DNA of 64,000 nucleotides from Hippophae tibetana (GCA_037013495.1 CM072801.1:12448501-12512500), one strand, 5' to 3'; positions 10,101-24,730 are shown, counted from the stretch's first letter. Made by a program: numbers and translations. The notes: generated by a model not told the origin, from the sequence alone.

Positions 10101-13100
10101 TGCAGCTTCACATGTCATGTCTTTTCCTGCTGCTGTTGGAAGAATAATGGGTTTACTCAGAAATGGTTCAGAGAGTGTAGCTGCTGAAGCTGCTGGTCTT
10201 GTTGCTGTGCTTATTGGTGGCGGATTTGGAGATACAAATTTAATAACAGACTCTAAGGGAGAGCAACATGCCACAATCATGCATACCAAGTCGGTATTGT
10301 TTGCTCATTCCAATTATATTGTCATTCTTGTTAACAGATTGAAGCCAATGTCTGTATCCCCTTTACTGTCAATGGCTGTTGTCGAAGTTCTTGAGGCAAT
10401 GATATGTGAACCACATGGTGAGACTACTCAGTACACAGTCTTTGTTGAATTGCTACGGCGAGTAGCTGGTTTAAAGCGTCGCTTGTTTGCATTGTTTGGA
10501 CATCCTGCTGAGAGTGTTAGGGAAACAGTAGCTGTAATCATGCGTACAATTGCAGAAGAAGATGCAATTGCTGCCGAGTCCATGCGTGATGCTGCATTAC
10601 GTGATGGTGCTTTGCTGAGGCATTTATTGCATGCTTTTTTCCTTCCTGCAGATGAAAGGCGTGAAGTTAGTAGACAACTTGTTGCTCTCTGGGCCGATTC
10701 CTATCAACCAGCTCTAAATTTATTGTCTAGAGTTCTGCCTCCTGGTCTTGTTGCTTACTTGCACACACGTTCTGATGGGGTCCAATCAGAAGAAGCTAAC
10801 GTAGATGGATTGATGACTAGCAGAAGACGTAGGCGCTTACTCCAACAGAGGAAAGGTCGGACGGGGAGAGGGATAGCATCTCAAGAGAACTCCTTACCCT
10901 CTTCAGCTGATAATGAAGTTGGTGATCCCGTGAGACAGCCAACTTTTAGAAGTTTTCAGAAACCCGCTTCAAATACAGGTTTTGGACAGGATTCGACGTT
11001 CCAATCTAATATTGCTCAAACTTGTGAAAATTTGACTGCTGAAATTCCCTCAACACTAGCACAAAATGGTCAATCAACTGTTGCACCATCTACCAATACA
11101 AATGAAAATTCGGATCTGAATGCTTCAATTTCAGCTGATTCTGATTTTACTGTGGCTGGTCTACAGAATACGGGTCTCCCAGCTCCTGCTCAGGTGGTTG
11201 TGGAGAGCATCCCAGTGGGTTCAGGCAGGCTACTCTGTAATTGGCATGAATTTTGGAGAGCTTTTAGCCTTGATCATAATCGTGCAGATTTGATCTGGAA
11301 TGAACGCACAAGGCAAGAATTGAGAGAAGCTTTGCATTCTGAGGTTCATAACCTAGATACCGAGAAGGCACGTATTGAAGATATTTCTCCTGGAGGTGCT
11401 ATAATAGAGAATATGACTGATCAAGAAAGCGTTGCTCAAATATCATGGAACTATTCTGAGTTCTCTGTTAGGTATCCTAGCTTGTCCAAAGAAGTTTGTG
11501 TTGGTCAATATTATCTACGCTTGCTGTTTGAGAGTGGTAGTGTTGACAGGGCCCAGGATTTTCCTTTGCGTGATCCTGTTGCTTTCTTTAGAGCACTCTA
11601 TCATCGTTTTCTGTGTGATGCAGACACGGGGCTCACGTTAGATGGTGCTGTTCCCGATGAAATGGGTGCATCTGATGATTGGTGTGATATGGGAAGATTA
11701 GATGGTTTTGGAGGAGGGGGAGGCTCCTCTGTTCGAGAGCTTTGTGCACGGGCAATGGCAATTGTTTATGAACAGCATAATGGAATCATAGGTCCATTTG
11801 AAGGTACTGCTCATATTACAGTTCTATTGGATAGGACTGATGATAGAGCTTTGAGGCACCGTCTTCTCCTCCTCCTTAAGGTATATTAGAGTTAATTTCA
11901 CTTCTTTTTTGTATCCAAACAGATATAAGCTATTTAATACTGAAGCTATTTCTAGTAATTCTGTTATTAGCAGCGTTTTAGGATATGGACTTTTCTTACT
12001 TCCCAGAAGATCTTAATCTCTGTTTTAGTGTTTCCACATAGTGTAACTAGGAATAAAATTGTGAATTTACATGGTTTAGGTCAACCTCTCATCCTCTTTG
12101 TGCATGCCTGAAAGATTAGATTTGCACTCTTTCTAGAATCTATATAAATCTGTTTGTCTGGTATGAACCCGTTGCCACAATGCCAGTCTATAGTCCTGGA
12201 CGACATTCTCATTGTCCTTTTGCTATCCAACAAACTTAAATTTCTGAGAGAAAAAAATCATATATTATTTGATGGGCCAATATTGGACTTGCATGTTCTG
12301 AATGCAGTTGAATGTTGGATCTGGGATGATCATTTTGATTTAAGGCAATCTAAACAGTGCATGCCTTTCACTTAGATGTCAAATAGAAATTGTGATAATT
12401 ATTGTTTAGTATTTTATATGTACAGGCTCTGGTGAAAGTTTTGCCAAATGTTGAGGCTTCTGTTTTGGTTGGGGGGTGTGTATTAGCCGTTGATTTGCTG
12501 ACAACAGTTCATGAGGCTTCAGAAAGGACTGCTATTCCTTTGCAATCAAATTTGATTGCTGCTACTGCTTTCATGGAGCCACTTAAGGAATGGATGTTTA
12601 TAGACGAGGAAGGAGCTCAAATTGGACCTGTTGAGAAGGATGCTATTAGAAGACTTTGGTCCAAGAAGGCTATTGACTGGACAACAAAATGCCGAGCTTC
12701 TGGCATGGCAGAATGGAAGAGATTGCGTGATATTCGTGAATTACGCTGGGTGTTAGCAGTTCGAGTTCCTGTTCTCACTCCAACACAGGTATAGTTATTT
12801 TATTGAATATTTATGAAACTTGATGGTATCCTTTTGACCTTGTCGGTTTCTGGTTCTTTATTTGTTTCCACCATTGATCTGTGCATGAATCTGGTTTCAG
12901 CTAGTCTTTTTTACTATAATATTTAGTGGAAATCGTTTCCATTGTAAGAGGCAGATATTTTTGAAGATGAGGCATTACTAAATACTAGTACATATAGTTT
13001 ATTCGAAATAAAAAAGAAGGTATTGTATGTGTATTAGAATTTATTTTTAGACATTTACTAACTTTCCAATCTATTAGGCTGCTATGTTTTCTAGTTTTGC

Positions 13101-16100
13101 AAAGAATCTGATATTTTCTGCTGAACTTTAATCCACAGCTCTTAGTTAAAAGCTTAAAATGTTTGCTGATTTACTTTCTTTTTCATGAATGTAGAACTTT
13201 TGTTTCTTTTCTTCTCTCTTTTACAAATTTGGAGATGCATTAGGATAAATGCTATGCTAGTAACATGTATAATTCTCTAAATCAATTAATAGCTGATGTG
13301 ACCCATGTCCATTCTTGGGATGATTGAATCTACTTATATGATCAAAGGCCTCTTACTTTCTACTTCTACAAACAAATTTAACTATCTTGTTACTGTTCAG
13401 GTTGGGGAGGCAGCACTGGCCATTTTACATAAAATGGTTTCTGCTCATTCAGATCTAGATGATGCAGGAGAGATAGTAACACCTACTCCTAGAGTCAAAT
13501 GGATATTATCAAGTTCACGCTGCCTTCCACATATTGCTCAGGTGATCATAGAGGAGTTATTCTATTGCTGGCAAGTCTTACTTCGTGGTAGTTAGTCATA
13601 GATATAACTAATGTGGGTAGGTAGGTCCATTGGTCTGGAATAGTACACCTTGACCAAAATGTGTGTGCATTTATATAGATGATGTTAAGTGAATTTCTAT
13701 TTTTAAGTGTTTTTCAATTGGGCCGTCTTTCTATTGAATTTGATTGAAGTTTTAAAGCTTTCCTTATTTTTCGTGACTAGATTATTTTTCTACATACCAC
13801 CTCCAATATGGCTAGTGTGGTTATTATTTGAAACCTAATCTGATTGCTGGCATATTTGACGTGTTTTCTTTACCCTTTTTTTTCCTTTTCCAAATCAATT
13901 CAGGCTATGCTTTCCGGGGAACCAAGTGTGGTAGAAGTTGCTGCTTCCCTGCTAAAGGCCGTTGTCACAAGAAATCCCAAGGCAATGATTCGTCTATACA
14001 GCACAGGTGCATTTTATTTTGCCCTGGCATATCCTGGATCAAATCTCTTTTCGATAGCGCAACTCTTCTCAGTCACTCATGTGCACCAAGCATTTCATGG
14101 TGGTGAAGAGGCTGCAGTGTCCTCATCATTGCCTCTGGCAAAAAAAAGTGTTTTGGGTGGCCTTCTTCCCGAATCCTTGCTGTATGTTTTGGAACGTAGT
14201 GGTCCAGCTGCATTTGCTGCTGCAATGGTTTCTGATTCTGATACTCCAGAGATCATATGGACACACAAGATGCGAGCAGAAAATTTGATCTGCCAGGTAC
14301 CTTTAAACCAAATATGAGGCACATATTCATATGCATTTTTTTTGCTGTTGGAAAATACTTATAAAAGGGATCTCCTTTTTCGTCTCCTAGGTCTTGCAGC
14401 ATCTTGGTGATTTCCCCCATAAATTAGCACAACATTGCCATTCTCTATACGAGTATGCCCCTATGCCACCGGTGACATACCCAGAGCTAAGAGACGAGAT
14501 GTGGTGTCACCGCTACTATCTTCGAAACCTATGTGATGAGATCCGGTTTCCTAATTGGCCTATTGTTGAGCATGTTGAGTTTCTGCAATCATTATTGGTA
14601 ATGTGGCGTGAAGAATTGACGAGAAGGCCCATGGATCTTTCCGAAGAAGAAGCATGCAAAATATTAGAAATATCCTTGGAAGAAATCTCTACCGATGATC
14701 CTAATAAGAAGCATTCTTCAGAGATGGGTGCAGAAGTATCTAGCATATTAAAGCAAATTGAGAACATTGATGAGGAGAAGCTTAAACGACAATATAGAAA
14801 GCTTGCCATGAGATACCATCCAGACAAAAATCCTGAAGGAAGAGAAAAGTTCCTTGCTGTACAAAAAGCTTATGAGCGGCTGCAGGTAAACCTCGGTACA
14901 AAAATTGGTCTCATCTGAATCTAGGTTCTTTAAGTTTTTGAACATGACCATGAAGCCAACTAGCTAAGCACAGCTCTTAATAAGATCACTAGAAACTTGT
15001 GGTGGTTCTAAATTGACTAAGAATAGTATCTATTATTAAGAAAACATATGAGTAGTATATGGAGTCTTTTATTCAGTGAGTAATAAGCTGGATGCCATTT
15101 GGTTTCTTCTATCACCTATGCAAATAAATTGAATCAGCATTACATAGTTTATGTTTTGGCAATGGATTCCATTTACCCTGTTCAATAAAGATTTAACTAG
15201 ACCTGGGATCTAGAATTTGGTCTTTCCACTATTTCTACATGATCACATGCAAATGCTTATCTTTTAGTTGAATCACTCGGGAAAATTTCTCCTTCATAAT
15301 ATAATATATTTTGTCATGAGCAGTGGGGAGAAATATTCTTTTTCCTTCAAAAATTTTGAAAGAGGGATTGCATTTTTAGTACTTTCCTGTGACTATATTT
15401 GTTTTCCCATTCTAACTAAAAGACAAAATGGTGATTGTTACAGGCTACCATGCAAGGATTGCAAGGTCCTCAACCTTGGCGGTTGTTACTCTTGTTGAAA
15501 GGACAGTGCATTTTGTACAGACGCTATGGATATATACTGGAGCCGTTTAAATATGCCGGCTATCCCATGTTGCTCAATGCAGTTACTGTTGATAAGGATG
15601 ACTGCAATTTTCTATCCTCAGACAAGGCTCCTCTTCTTGTGGCAGCCTCAGAGCTTATTTGGTTGACGTAGTATCACCATCTGTCAACTTTTTATTTTGA
15701 GTTTCATGATCATGATTTGGTCTTGTAAAAATTTATAAGCTTTATTCTTTCTATGGTATCCTCGTCTTCAGGTGTGCATCTTCTTCGTTGAATGGTGAAG
15801 AACTAGTAAGGGATGGTGGGATCCAACTTATTTCAAATCTTCTTTCCCGTTGCATGTGTGTGGTTCAACCAACTACTCCTGCAACTGAATCATCAGCTAT
15901 AATTGTAACAAACATCATGCGGACTTTTTCTGTGTTGAGTCAGTTTGAGAGTGCCAGAGAAGAAATGCTTGAATATTCTTCACTTACTAACGATATCGTG
16001 CACTGCACTGAACTTGAGCTTGTACCTGCAGCTGTCGATGCTGCCCTCCAGAGTATTACACATGTTTCTGTGTCCTCTAAATTTCAGGATGCCTTACTAA

Positions 16101-19100
16101 GCGCTGGGGTTTTATGGTGAGGAAGCTTATTTTCACTTCTCCTTTTCTACCCACCTCCTTGTTTTCATTATTGCTCTAGTGGTAATTAAGATTCATGACT
16201 ATCTTAAGATTGTCAGCTGGTAAATTTATCTACGCTCTATGTTGTTCTCCTTGTTAATTTGATATTTCTTTTAAAACCTTAAGCATAGGATGCCAACAGC
16301 TTGATGGTCACTAACAATTTAGCAATTTTCTTGCCCAACTATGACACATTGGCTGAGGAAGTGGTTGATATATGTGTAGCATAATACATTCTTACCCCAT
16401 CTTCTGAACTTGCTCAGTGCTACTCTGTTGAATTGATTTTTCCAGGTATCTTTTGCCACTGCTGCTTCAATATGACTCAACTGCGGAGGAGTCTGATATG
16501 ACAGAGTCACATGGTGTTGGTGCTAGTGTGCAAATTGCTAAAAACTTACATGCTTTACATGCATCCCAAGCCTTATCAAGGCTTAGTGGATTGTGTAGTG
16601 ATGTGAGCTTGACACCTTATAATAAAGCTGCAGCTGATGCACTCGGAGCTTTGTTAACTCCAAAACTTGCCAGCATGTTAAAAGATGATGTTCCCAAAGA
16701 TCTGTTGTCCAGATTAAACTCAAACCTAGAGACTCCTGAGGTAACAATGCTTTGTTTTTTTTGTTAAATAATTTCACCTGTCTCACCGATGAATTATTCA
16801 GGTCTACTGAAAAAAACTGACACATGGAGTTCTGAACATTAATGGAATTTCATTTTCTTCACAATCAATTTTTCTATGTAAGATGTATGACACCAGTATG
16901 AATTTTCAAGGTAATAAGATTTGTACTTAGGGTGTATAATGATGGTAAAAGAAAGTTATTAAAAAAGAAGTTGAACAAACCATTAAAAAAGGAGTCCATC
17001 AAACCATTAAGACGAAATAAAACAACTTTGGTAGGCCCTTTCTAGAGGTAGACTGTTATTTCAGTTACTTGCTTAAAAACTTTTGTATTCAAACTCTGAC
17101 ATTCAAATCCTTTGTTATTATTGGTTGTGTTATTCTAAACTTTATGTTGAGCTTCTTATGGTCTTCACCAGAATTTTCAGTTTAGTTCCTGCTAATTGTT
17201 TTCTCAATGTATCAAGTTATTACATCTCAAAACAATGTGCTCAACCTAGAAGATACAATTTCCTCTAAGCAGTGATAAATTATTTATCTGAAAATCATTT
17301 TTTTTGTTTTTGATTGAGCTGTCAAACTTGGTCAATTGTTTGTCAATTACTAGTAAAATGCTTTGAAGCTTCTAGTTTTTTGTCCGGCTATTCATTTGGT
17401 TGCATTCAATTGGATTTGATCTTGAACTTGGTTATATATCAAATATATCTATTTCCCCTTCTGTAGATTATCTGGAACTCTGCAACCCGAGCAGAAGTAT
17501 TGAAGTTTGTTGATGAACAACGTGCGAATCAAGGTCCTGATGGTTCATATGACTTGAAAGATTCACATGGGTTTGTCTATGAGGCACTATCGAAGGAACT
17601 CTATGTTGGCAATGTTTACTTGAGGGTCTACAACGATCAACCAGCTTTTGAGATCAGCGTACCTGAGACTTTCTGTGTTGCTCTAATTGATTTTATATCA
17701 TGTTTGGTGCACAGTCAATGTGTTGCAAATTCTGAGTTCGAGAACAAACCTGATCTCAGTGTCTCATCCCCTGAGACATCGGAGCATCTTGCTTCTGGTG
17801 AATCAGTTGATGAACAACATCCTGGTGATTCTTTGGTGGCATCTGAATCAGATGGACAATCTGCTGATAAAGAAGAACTTGAGCTTGTTAAGAACCTAAG
17901 ATTTGCATTGACGTCTCTTCAGGTATGATGCTTGCTTGTGCATTTTGAGTCAGAAATCAAAGTTGTTGACTTCTTTTGTTGTTTTTATTTGCAGAATTTA
18001 TTGATTAGTAATCCAAATTTGGCATCAACATTTTCTAGTAAAGACAAGCTATTGCCTCTTTTTGAATGCTTTTCTGTGCCTGTGGCATCAAAGAGCAACA
18101 TTCCTCAACTCTGCCTGAGTGTATTGTCACTCTTAACTAAGCACGCACCCTGCTTGGAGGCCATGGTTGCAGATGGATCTAGCCTTATCCTTTTATTACA
18201 AATGCTTCACTGTGCTCCTAGCTGTCGTGAAGGTGCTCTTCATGTTCTGAATGCATTGGCCAGCACAGCAGAACTTGCTTGGGCAGCTGCCAAACATGGT
18301 GGAGTGGTTTACATCCTTGAGCTTTTGCTTCCTTTGCATGGTAAAAGGATTTTCCTCTGTTTTCTTGCGTATATCTTAGATAATTATGCTTCATTGGTGA
18401 TAAAATTGGCCATGTGCAGAAGAAATTCCCTTGCAGCAACGAGCTGCTGCGGCTTCATTGTTGGGAAAGCTTCTCGGGCAGCCAGTGCATGGGCCTAGGG
18501 TTGCTATAACCCTAGGAAGGTTCCTTCCTGATGGCTTGGTGTCAGTTATTCGGGATGGTCCTGGTGAGGCTATCATTGCTGTCCTTGAACAGACCACGGA
18601 GACACCAGAACTTGTGTGGACACTTGCGATGGCAGCTTCTTTGTCTGCCCAACTTAGGACCATGTCATCAGAACTATATCGTGAACAAATGAAAGGTAGC
18701 ATTATTGATTGGGATGTTCCTGAGCAGGCATCTAGCCAACAGGAAATGAAAGATGAACCACAGGTATTACCTAATTGTGCTTTATTCTATTTCCTTATTA
18801 GTTTGTCTTCGTACTTTAAGCTCAAATTTTTCAATTGTCTGCAGGTTGGTGGAATCTATGTTAGGCTGTTCCTAAAAGATCCGAAATTTCCTCTGAGAAA
18901 TCCTAAGAGATTCTTGGAAGGACTATTGGATCAGTATTTATCATCCATCGCGGCCACACATTTTGATGCTCAAGCTGTTGACCCTGAACTTTCTTTGCTC
19001 CTTTCTGCTGCTCTAGTTTCATTATTGCGAGTGCACCCTGCACTAGCAGATCATGTTGGATATCTTGGATATGTACCTAAGCTTGTGGCTGCTGTGGCTT

Positions 19101-21338
19101 ATGAGGGAGGACTTGAAACAGTGCCATCGGAGGAAGTGAATAATGGTAGCCATGTAGAGCAATCTTGTGAACCTGAAGATGGATCAAGACAACGTGCACA
19201 AACTCCTCAGGAACATGTACGCCTTAGTTGTTTACGTGTGTTGCATCAACTTGCAGCTAGTACTATATGCGCCGAAGCAATGGCAGCAACTAGTGTTGGA
19301 ACACCACAGGTTTGTCCTGTGGTATCTTTTTTTCCCATTGTGCTTATTTGATGGATTCATTTCATAATTACTTCTTTCAGATTAATTAAATAATAGACTT
19401 AGTTTGTGAGGGCATTACTGAATTACTTTAACGAACTAACTGAGGTTCTTTACTAAACATTTAGATTTGCACCGACACCATGTTTGTTTTGCTTCTTTGT
19501 AATGCATTTTCATATAGCATTTATTACTCTGATCATTCTTTTCAACAGAAATTTGTACATCAATGTACTTAAGTGACATTTTGTTATACTGTTGTCTCTT
19601 TCTCGGATTTGAATCCATCTACTGTGGTTTCTTTTTTTTTAGGTTGTTCCCCTTCTTATGAAAGCTATAGGGTGGCAAGGTGGAAGTATACTAGCTCTAG
19701 AGACACTAAAGCGTGTTGTTGTTGCTGGAAATCGGGCTAGAGATGCACTCGTTGCACAAGGACTCAAGTGAGTGATTATTATCGTCTATCTGGTTATTTT
19801 TGAGTGACTATTTTTTTTTATATTGGGACTCATTACTTCAACTAGTTTCCGTGTTTCTCAAATGGATTTCTTAGTTGTTGAAGGGACATGGGGACGTAAA
19901 AAGGGAGATCCTATCAACTTGTTCTAACCTGGGAGGCACATTACTTTCAATTGAGACAATGAAAAAGCATTTCACTTTTTAGTTAGGAAATTTTCATTGG
20001 ACTTGATGTTTTTTCTAATCCCGTGAAGATAGGTGTTCTAGATATTCTACATTATTTGAAGATAGTTTTTAGTGAAACCATATTTTGTAGCTTTGGATGT
20101 GCATGATAAGTGGATACTTGATACTTTCGACTTTGGAAAGTTCATAATCTTATTTATTAATTAAAACTGCTCCTTTTGTGCATCTTGCATGATGATATTG
20201 ATGTATTGCCATAAATAATGTAGGGTTGGTCTTGTTGAAGTACTTCTTGGTCTTCTAGATTGGAGGGCAGGGGGAAGGAATGGTCTTTGCTCTCAGATGA
20301 AGTGGAATGAATCAGAAGCATCCATTGGCAGGGTTTTGGCAATTGAGGTAAGAATATTTAGTCTAGAACTTTTACTTGAGGATGGTGCTTCCTAGTGGCT
20401 CGCAACTTTTATGTCTGGAAGCTCACTTCTTCACATGTGACATTTTCGTTCAAATTAAGTGTCCACCAAAAAATTAAGTATGGATGGATGTTCTTATCAT
20501 AAACTGACCTTCTCTAGCCTTACTGCTCTTTTGATATTTTTTCCTTGTGAGTTATAGTCCTACCTCTATTTTCCATTAGAATTACTATCATACCGGCATA
20601 AATTGCATCAATTTTGCAGTTGAACTTCCTTGCTTTCTTCCAGCCCTTTCTAATTCTTAAATATGGTTTGGATGTGCATTCAATCCAGGTTTTACATGCA
20701 TTCGCATCAGAAGGTGCCCATTGTACAAAAGTCTGCGAAATGTTGAATGCATCAGATGTAAGTCCTTAGCATCTTTGGATTTTGATCCCAAAAAAAAGAG
20801 AATATAATTTTGGAGCTACTAGCTATTATTTATTGTTTTGGAACATTTATCGTGAATAAGAGTTGTATTTTTTGTTTCCAAACTTTTTAATATAACTGCT
20901 ATTTTTAAAATGGTTAAGTGCATAATTTCCGCTCAGTAATTTATAGTGGGTTGTCTAAAAGCATAAATAATGTTTCTCAAAATTATGAAATCACTTCTCA
21001 AGTAGTTTGCCAAACACCCTTGAAAGCATTTTAAGCCATTTGAAACCACTTTGGAACTAAAGTAGAAGCTGTTCCAAACAGACCCATAGTCTCATTTGAC
21101 TGATTTTCTTTCTTGGTGGAAATCGGTTTCACAGGTTTGGAGTGCTTATAAAGACCAGAAACATGATCTTTTCTTGCCTTCAAGTGCTCAATCTGCTGCT
21201 GGAGTAGCTGGGCTAATTGAGAGTTCATCTTCCAGATTCACTTATGCCCTTACAGCTCCCCCGTCACAACCTTCTCCATCAAGATCTTCTGCTTCAGCTG
21301 CATCTGATTCTAATGGGAAACCAAATCAAATTTCTTAG
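7188..21338 (+). CDS. GRV2: GRV2/KAM2, endosomal DnaJ protein (plant RME-8 homologue)
   Basis: Twenty-two coding exons join with consistent phases into 7719 nt, about 2572 residues (Arabidopsis GRV2 is about 2550). Exons: 7188-7616, 7864-8097, 8272-8359, 8469-8677, 9276-9377, 9458-9520, 9676-11880, 12426-12788, 13401-13541, 13904-14296, 14391-14885, 15444-15667, 15772-16116, 16446-16740, 17467-17922, 17995-18340, 18420-18763, 18845-19309, 19643-19767, 20224-20347, 20689-20757, 21135-21338. The N-terminal PH-like region starts with EPEYLARYMVVKHSWRGRYKR. A GYF domain sits near residues 1165-1215 (EWMFIDEEGAQIGP). A J domain at about 1529-1574 carries an intact HPD at 1552-1554. Long alpha-helical repeat regions fill the rest. 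RME-8 proteins recruit Hsc70 to endosomes; in plants GRV2 acts in late-endosome and vacuolar sorting and shoot gravitropism. The start is uncertain: the codon equivalent to the family's initiator MDSVSRH reads GTA (7134), so ATG 7188 or the better-context ATG 7197 (ACCATGG) is used here. Confidence 0.97.
20958..21088. repeat. MITE-like remnant in the last GRV2 intron
   Basis: The stretch ends GCTGTTCCAAACAGACCC and holds GCCAAACACCCTTGAAAGC followed by ATTTGAAACCACTTTGGAAC. Very similar wording occurs in two introns of the DUF1767 gene (55240-55740 and 56791-57030). I infer one family of small non-autonomous DNA transposons. No target duplication was made out here. Confidence 0.5.
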
Positions 21339-22933
21339 TTGAAGATATCATGTGACACTTACTGAAGCACCATACTTGTTTGTAATCTGTATAGCACTGT
21401 ACAGTTCTATTACGCCTTTTCCCCTCTACTCAACGTTGAGAGTAGATGACAGTTAGCTTTTTGCCAAAAAAAAAAAATCCTAGAGAAAATGGAGGAAATT
21501 GTTTTTTTTTTAAATTTTTTTTGGGGCATGTAAAGATTACATTAGGCGTGTAAATTTGAGTTATGGTGTTACCTTTTTGTGCTTTGTGTTGGTGAGGTGA
21601 TTCTGTGGTATACCGGTTAAAACTAGTACCCTATTCCTACAAATAACTATAATATTTGTGATGTAAGTTTTGACGAGGTATTTAGATTAGTGGCTAATTT
21701 CATGCTGCTTATCTAATTTGTCCATAAATCGATTAGTTGGCAATTTTATGTATTATACTTATATCTTATCCGTATGTATGAATTAATGAAATTTTTTATT
21801 TATTTTTTGAACAATTTTTAAACTTAGGGAAAAATATTCGTATTTTTGAGTAAAAAAGTATTATACATGATACTTTTTTTGTATAGTATAAATGAAAATA
21901 TTTTCTTCGATAATAAATTTTTATTGAATATCTATTATCATTATTAATATTATTTTTGTAATTTAATAACATATAATAAAAATAATTATCAATTATATTT
22001 AAATTATAATTTTTATACTTTATTGAATGATAGAATATTCGTTTATTGATTTATAAAAATAAATAAGATATTTTTTTAATATAATTGAATCTAAATATTT
22101 AATAATAAAATTATTAATTATAGAACACATTAAAAAATGATAAGATTAAATATAAATTTTTAATATCAAATTATAATAATTGATGTAGTTCAAATTTTTG
22201 ATTTTAAATGAGCTTGAATCTTATTAGTTAAACCATTAGGTAGATAACATTAAAATTGAATTAAATTTAGTGTTAACATTTAATTTATTTTTAATTATGG
22301 TATATTTATATTAAATCAATTATTGTATATTATTATAAAAAAAATCAAAAAATATCTTAATATTTTTATTATATATATCTTATTAACGTATTTTTCAAAA
22401 TAAAACAAATTATTTATATATTTTTATCATGTTTGTATTTTATATTGAATTTTTAACATATTTTTATATATAAAAAATGTATCATATTAATAGGAATAAT
22501 ATATGTCTCATATTCTACTAACCGCGCTTATAACATTGCGTCATTGCGTTATTTGTTCAATTAGCTTGCTAAAGCTTAAATTTCAATGTCTAATTGAACT
22601 TTAGTGATATTTTTAAAAGTTTTTTTTAGGAATTAAGGAATCTTCTCTATAAAATTTTGTAGTTCTTACAAAATCTCATTTGGGTGGGATGTTTGGATGT
22701 GTAAAGCTAGATTCCTAATTTTTAATAAAGTTTTATTTTTCTTCAAAATTTACTAAATATTGGAAGTAAATTAAGAGATGTTTTCATAATTTTTTATATT
22801 CTATTGTAAATACTTATTTGATGATATATTTAACAATATTAAACCTCCGATCAAATTCTCTAGATTCTATGATTTTCAAAGAAGCACGTTCATCAAATCC
22901 TATATTCTTTGTCGACTATAAAACCTCTCATAT
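21339..22933. other. AT-rich spacer after GRV2
   Basis: The GRV2 3'UTR probably occupies the first 100-250 bases. After that the DNA is AT-rich with many homopolymer runs and no supported gene. Confidence 0.5.
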
Positions 22934-23301
22934 TATAGAAATTCATGGCTTAACTCCCTCTAAAAAAGTTCTTGAAGAGTTTTGAAGAAGAATAATTGGT
23001 ATAGACTTATAAGTACAGTGGAAGCAAAGTCATTGATCGATGTAGGATTTTAGGTTCCTTAACACTCCATTTTCCATATCGTCGGGGGAGAGCAAACAGA
23101 GTATACCCTGAGTGTGGACGGGGGATGAGCTTCAGGGGTACACGAGAGGTCGAAACCCAGTTCTGATACCATGTAGAAATCTATAGCCTAACTTCATCCA
23201 AAAAAGCTCTTAAAGATGAAGGGTTGTCATAGATTTATAAGTGCAGCGGAAGCAAAGTCACTAATCAATGTTGGACTTTAGGTTCCTTAACACCTACTAC
23301 A
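22934..23301 (-). mobile_element. TRIM (terminal-repeat retrotransposon in miniature)
   Basis: Two direct repeats of about 130 bp, 22934-23068 and 23172-23301, flank only about 100 bp. They share blocks such as TAACT(C/T)C(A/C)TC, ATAAGT.CAG.GGAAGCAAAGTCA, GATGT.GGA.TTTAGG and GTTCCTTAACAC. Immediately left of the right repeat is GTTCTGATACCA (23160-23171), the complement of a primer-binding site for initiator tRNA-Met with one mismatch, so the element is on the minus strand. The internal part has no coding capacity. Small LTRs, a PBS and a tiny interior fit a TRIM. The LTRs differ at many positions, so it is old. Confidence 0.7.
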
Positions 23302-24169
23302 ACCAAAATAATTTTTACAAACCTTGATATTTCTTTAAATGGATCTTATTTTTAGAAATTTTATATTTTAGTGGATTGAAATTATAAAATATGTATACTA
23401 GAATTTTTATTCGTAAATTTCCATTATATTTTAACTATAATAAGGTTGAATTATACTAATAGTACTTAAAAAAATTAATGTATTTTAATTCCACATTTTA
23501 ATTAATTATTATTTTTTTATTATTTTAATAATTTTTTAATTAAAATAGAAGGAAAAAACTAAATGGTTTCAAAATCAAGGCGACAACTTATATATAGAGA
23601 AGCTTCTGAAAATCCCAAATACACTTGTTCTTTCAAGTTCAACGACCCTCACACCTATGAGTTCTTCTGAATTCATAATTGAGGATTGAAGAGATTCAAT
23701 GGAATAGTGAAAATTAAAAACATAAAGATTTTCTTATATGAAGTTGTTAGCTATAGATGCACCTCTGTCAATATGTTCTTGAAGCTCACTTCATCTTTGA
23801 TTGTGTTAAGGTTTTGGTACCAATTCGGAGACAGAGTCTAGTCGTGTGAATCGGTTATATGTCGGCTCCATAAGCCAATCCCACCTAATCGATCCATTAT
23901 GATAGTGATCAATCACATGTTTGAAGCTCAACAGTTGCTTCTGATGGAAAGTGCTTATGAATTGAGTTTGTTGATTTTGTTCGAAATGGAGGTCTCGATG
24001 AGAAATTTTATGGTTCTTCTAACTGGGATTCTAGGTTACTCACTCAATTTTCTCTCCCATTTAACATATTATTGCTGTGCGTTTTTGTTTTCTTGAAAGT
24101 TTTTTTATTCTATTCTGTTTCATAATTATCTATTCAAAGTTTAGTTTCTTATAATTCTACTCTCATGAC
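23302..24169. other. AT-rich spacer
   Basis: Mostly AT-rich. Around 23640-24070 the composition is more mixed (TCGGTTATATGTCGGCTCC and similar) and could be decayed transposon sequence, but I recognise no domain. An open frame at 23899-24096 has no family resemblance. Confidence 0.35.
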
Positions 24170-24728
24170 TGTTATAATTGATTAAAAATAATATTAGATT
24201 TGTTAGTCAAAATAAAAAATGGTTAATTTAGAAAAAAAATCATGAAATGTGGCTTTCCATATTGTCAAAGATGAAAGTGCCTACCTTTGTTTGAATAAAG
24301 AATGAAAAAATTAGATAACCTAATTTTGGTGAATGAAGAAATGTTTGGCATATGAAATGTGAACTTGAAGGTTATAAATATGCCTTCATTTTTTCATTGT
24401 TAATCATCCTAAAAAATAGATAAAAACTTGTATGAGAAGTTTTTTGAGTGAAAGAATTTTGTGAGAAAATTCTATTGAGCTTGTAATTGCTTGTCTTTTG
24501 GGTGTGTGAGAAAATTACTGAGAGTGTGGTTGTAACAATTTTACACATAATGAATTTTTTCTCTGGTTGTCTTTTGATAACAAAAATGTTTTTTTTCTCC
24601 AATTTGGAGTTTCCACTATAATTATTATGTTGTGTATTTGCTATATTTTTATTCTTTAATATTCTTCTAATAGAGGATCTTAAGAGGGAAAATTTGTGAT
24701 TATATCATTTGATCCGAATGTCCTAACA
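24170..24728 (+). repeat. 5' LTR of the short copia element
   Basis: TGTT...AACA direct repeat partner of 25917-26470. It contains an AT-rich promoter-like segment GGTTATAAATATG near 24369, which could be the LTR TATA region. Confidence 0.85.
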
Positions 24729-24730
24729 AT

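Noticed and set aside
9720-10289. 189-codon open frame on the minus strand
   Set aside because: It lies wholly inside the large GRV2 exon 9676-11880 and has no family resemblance; it is a shadow of the real frame.
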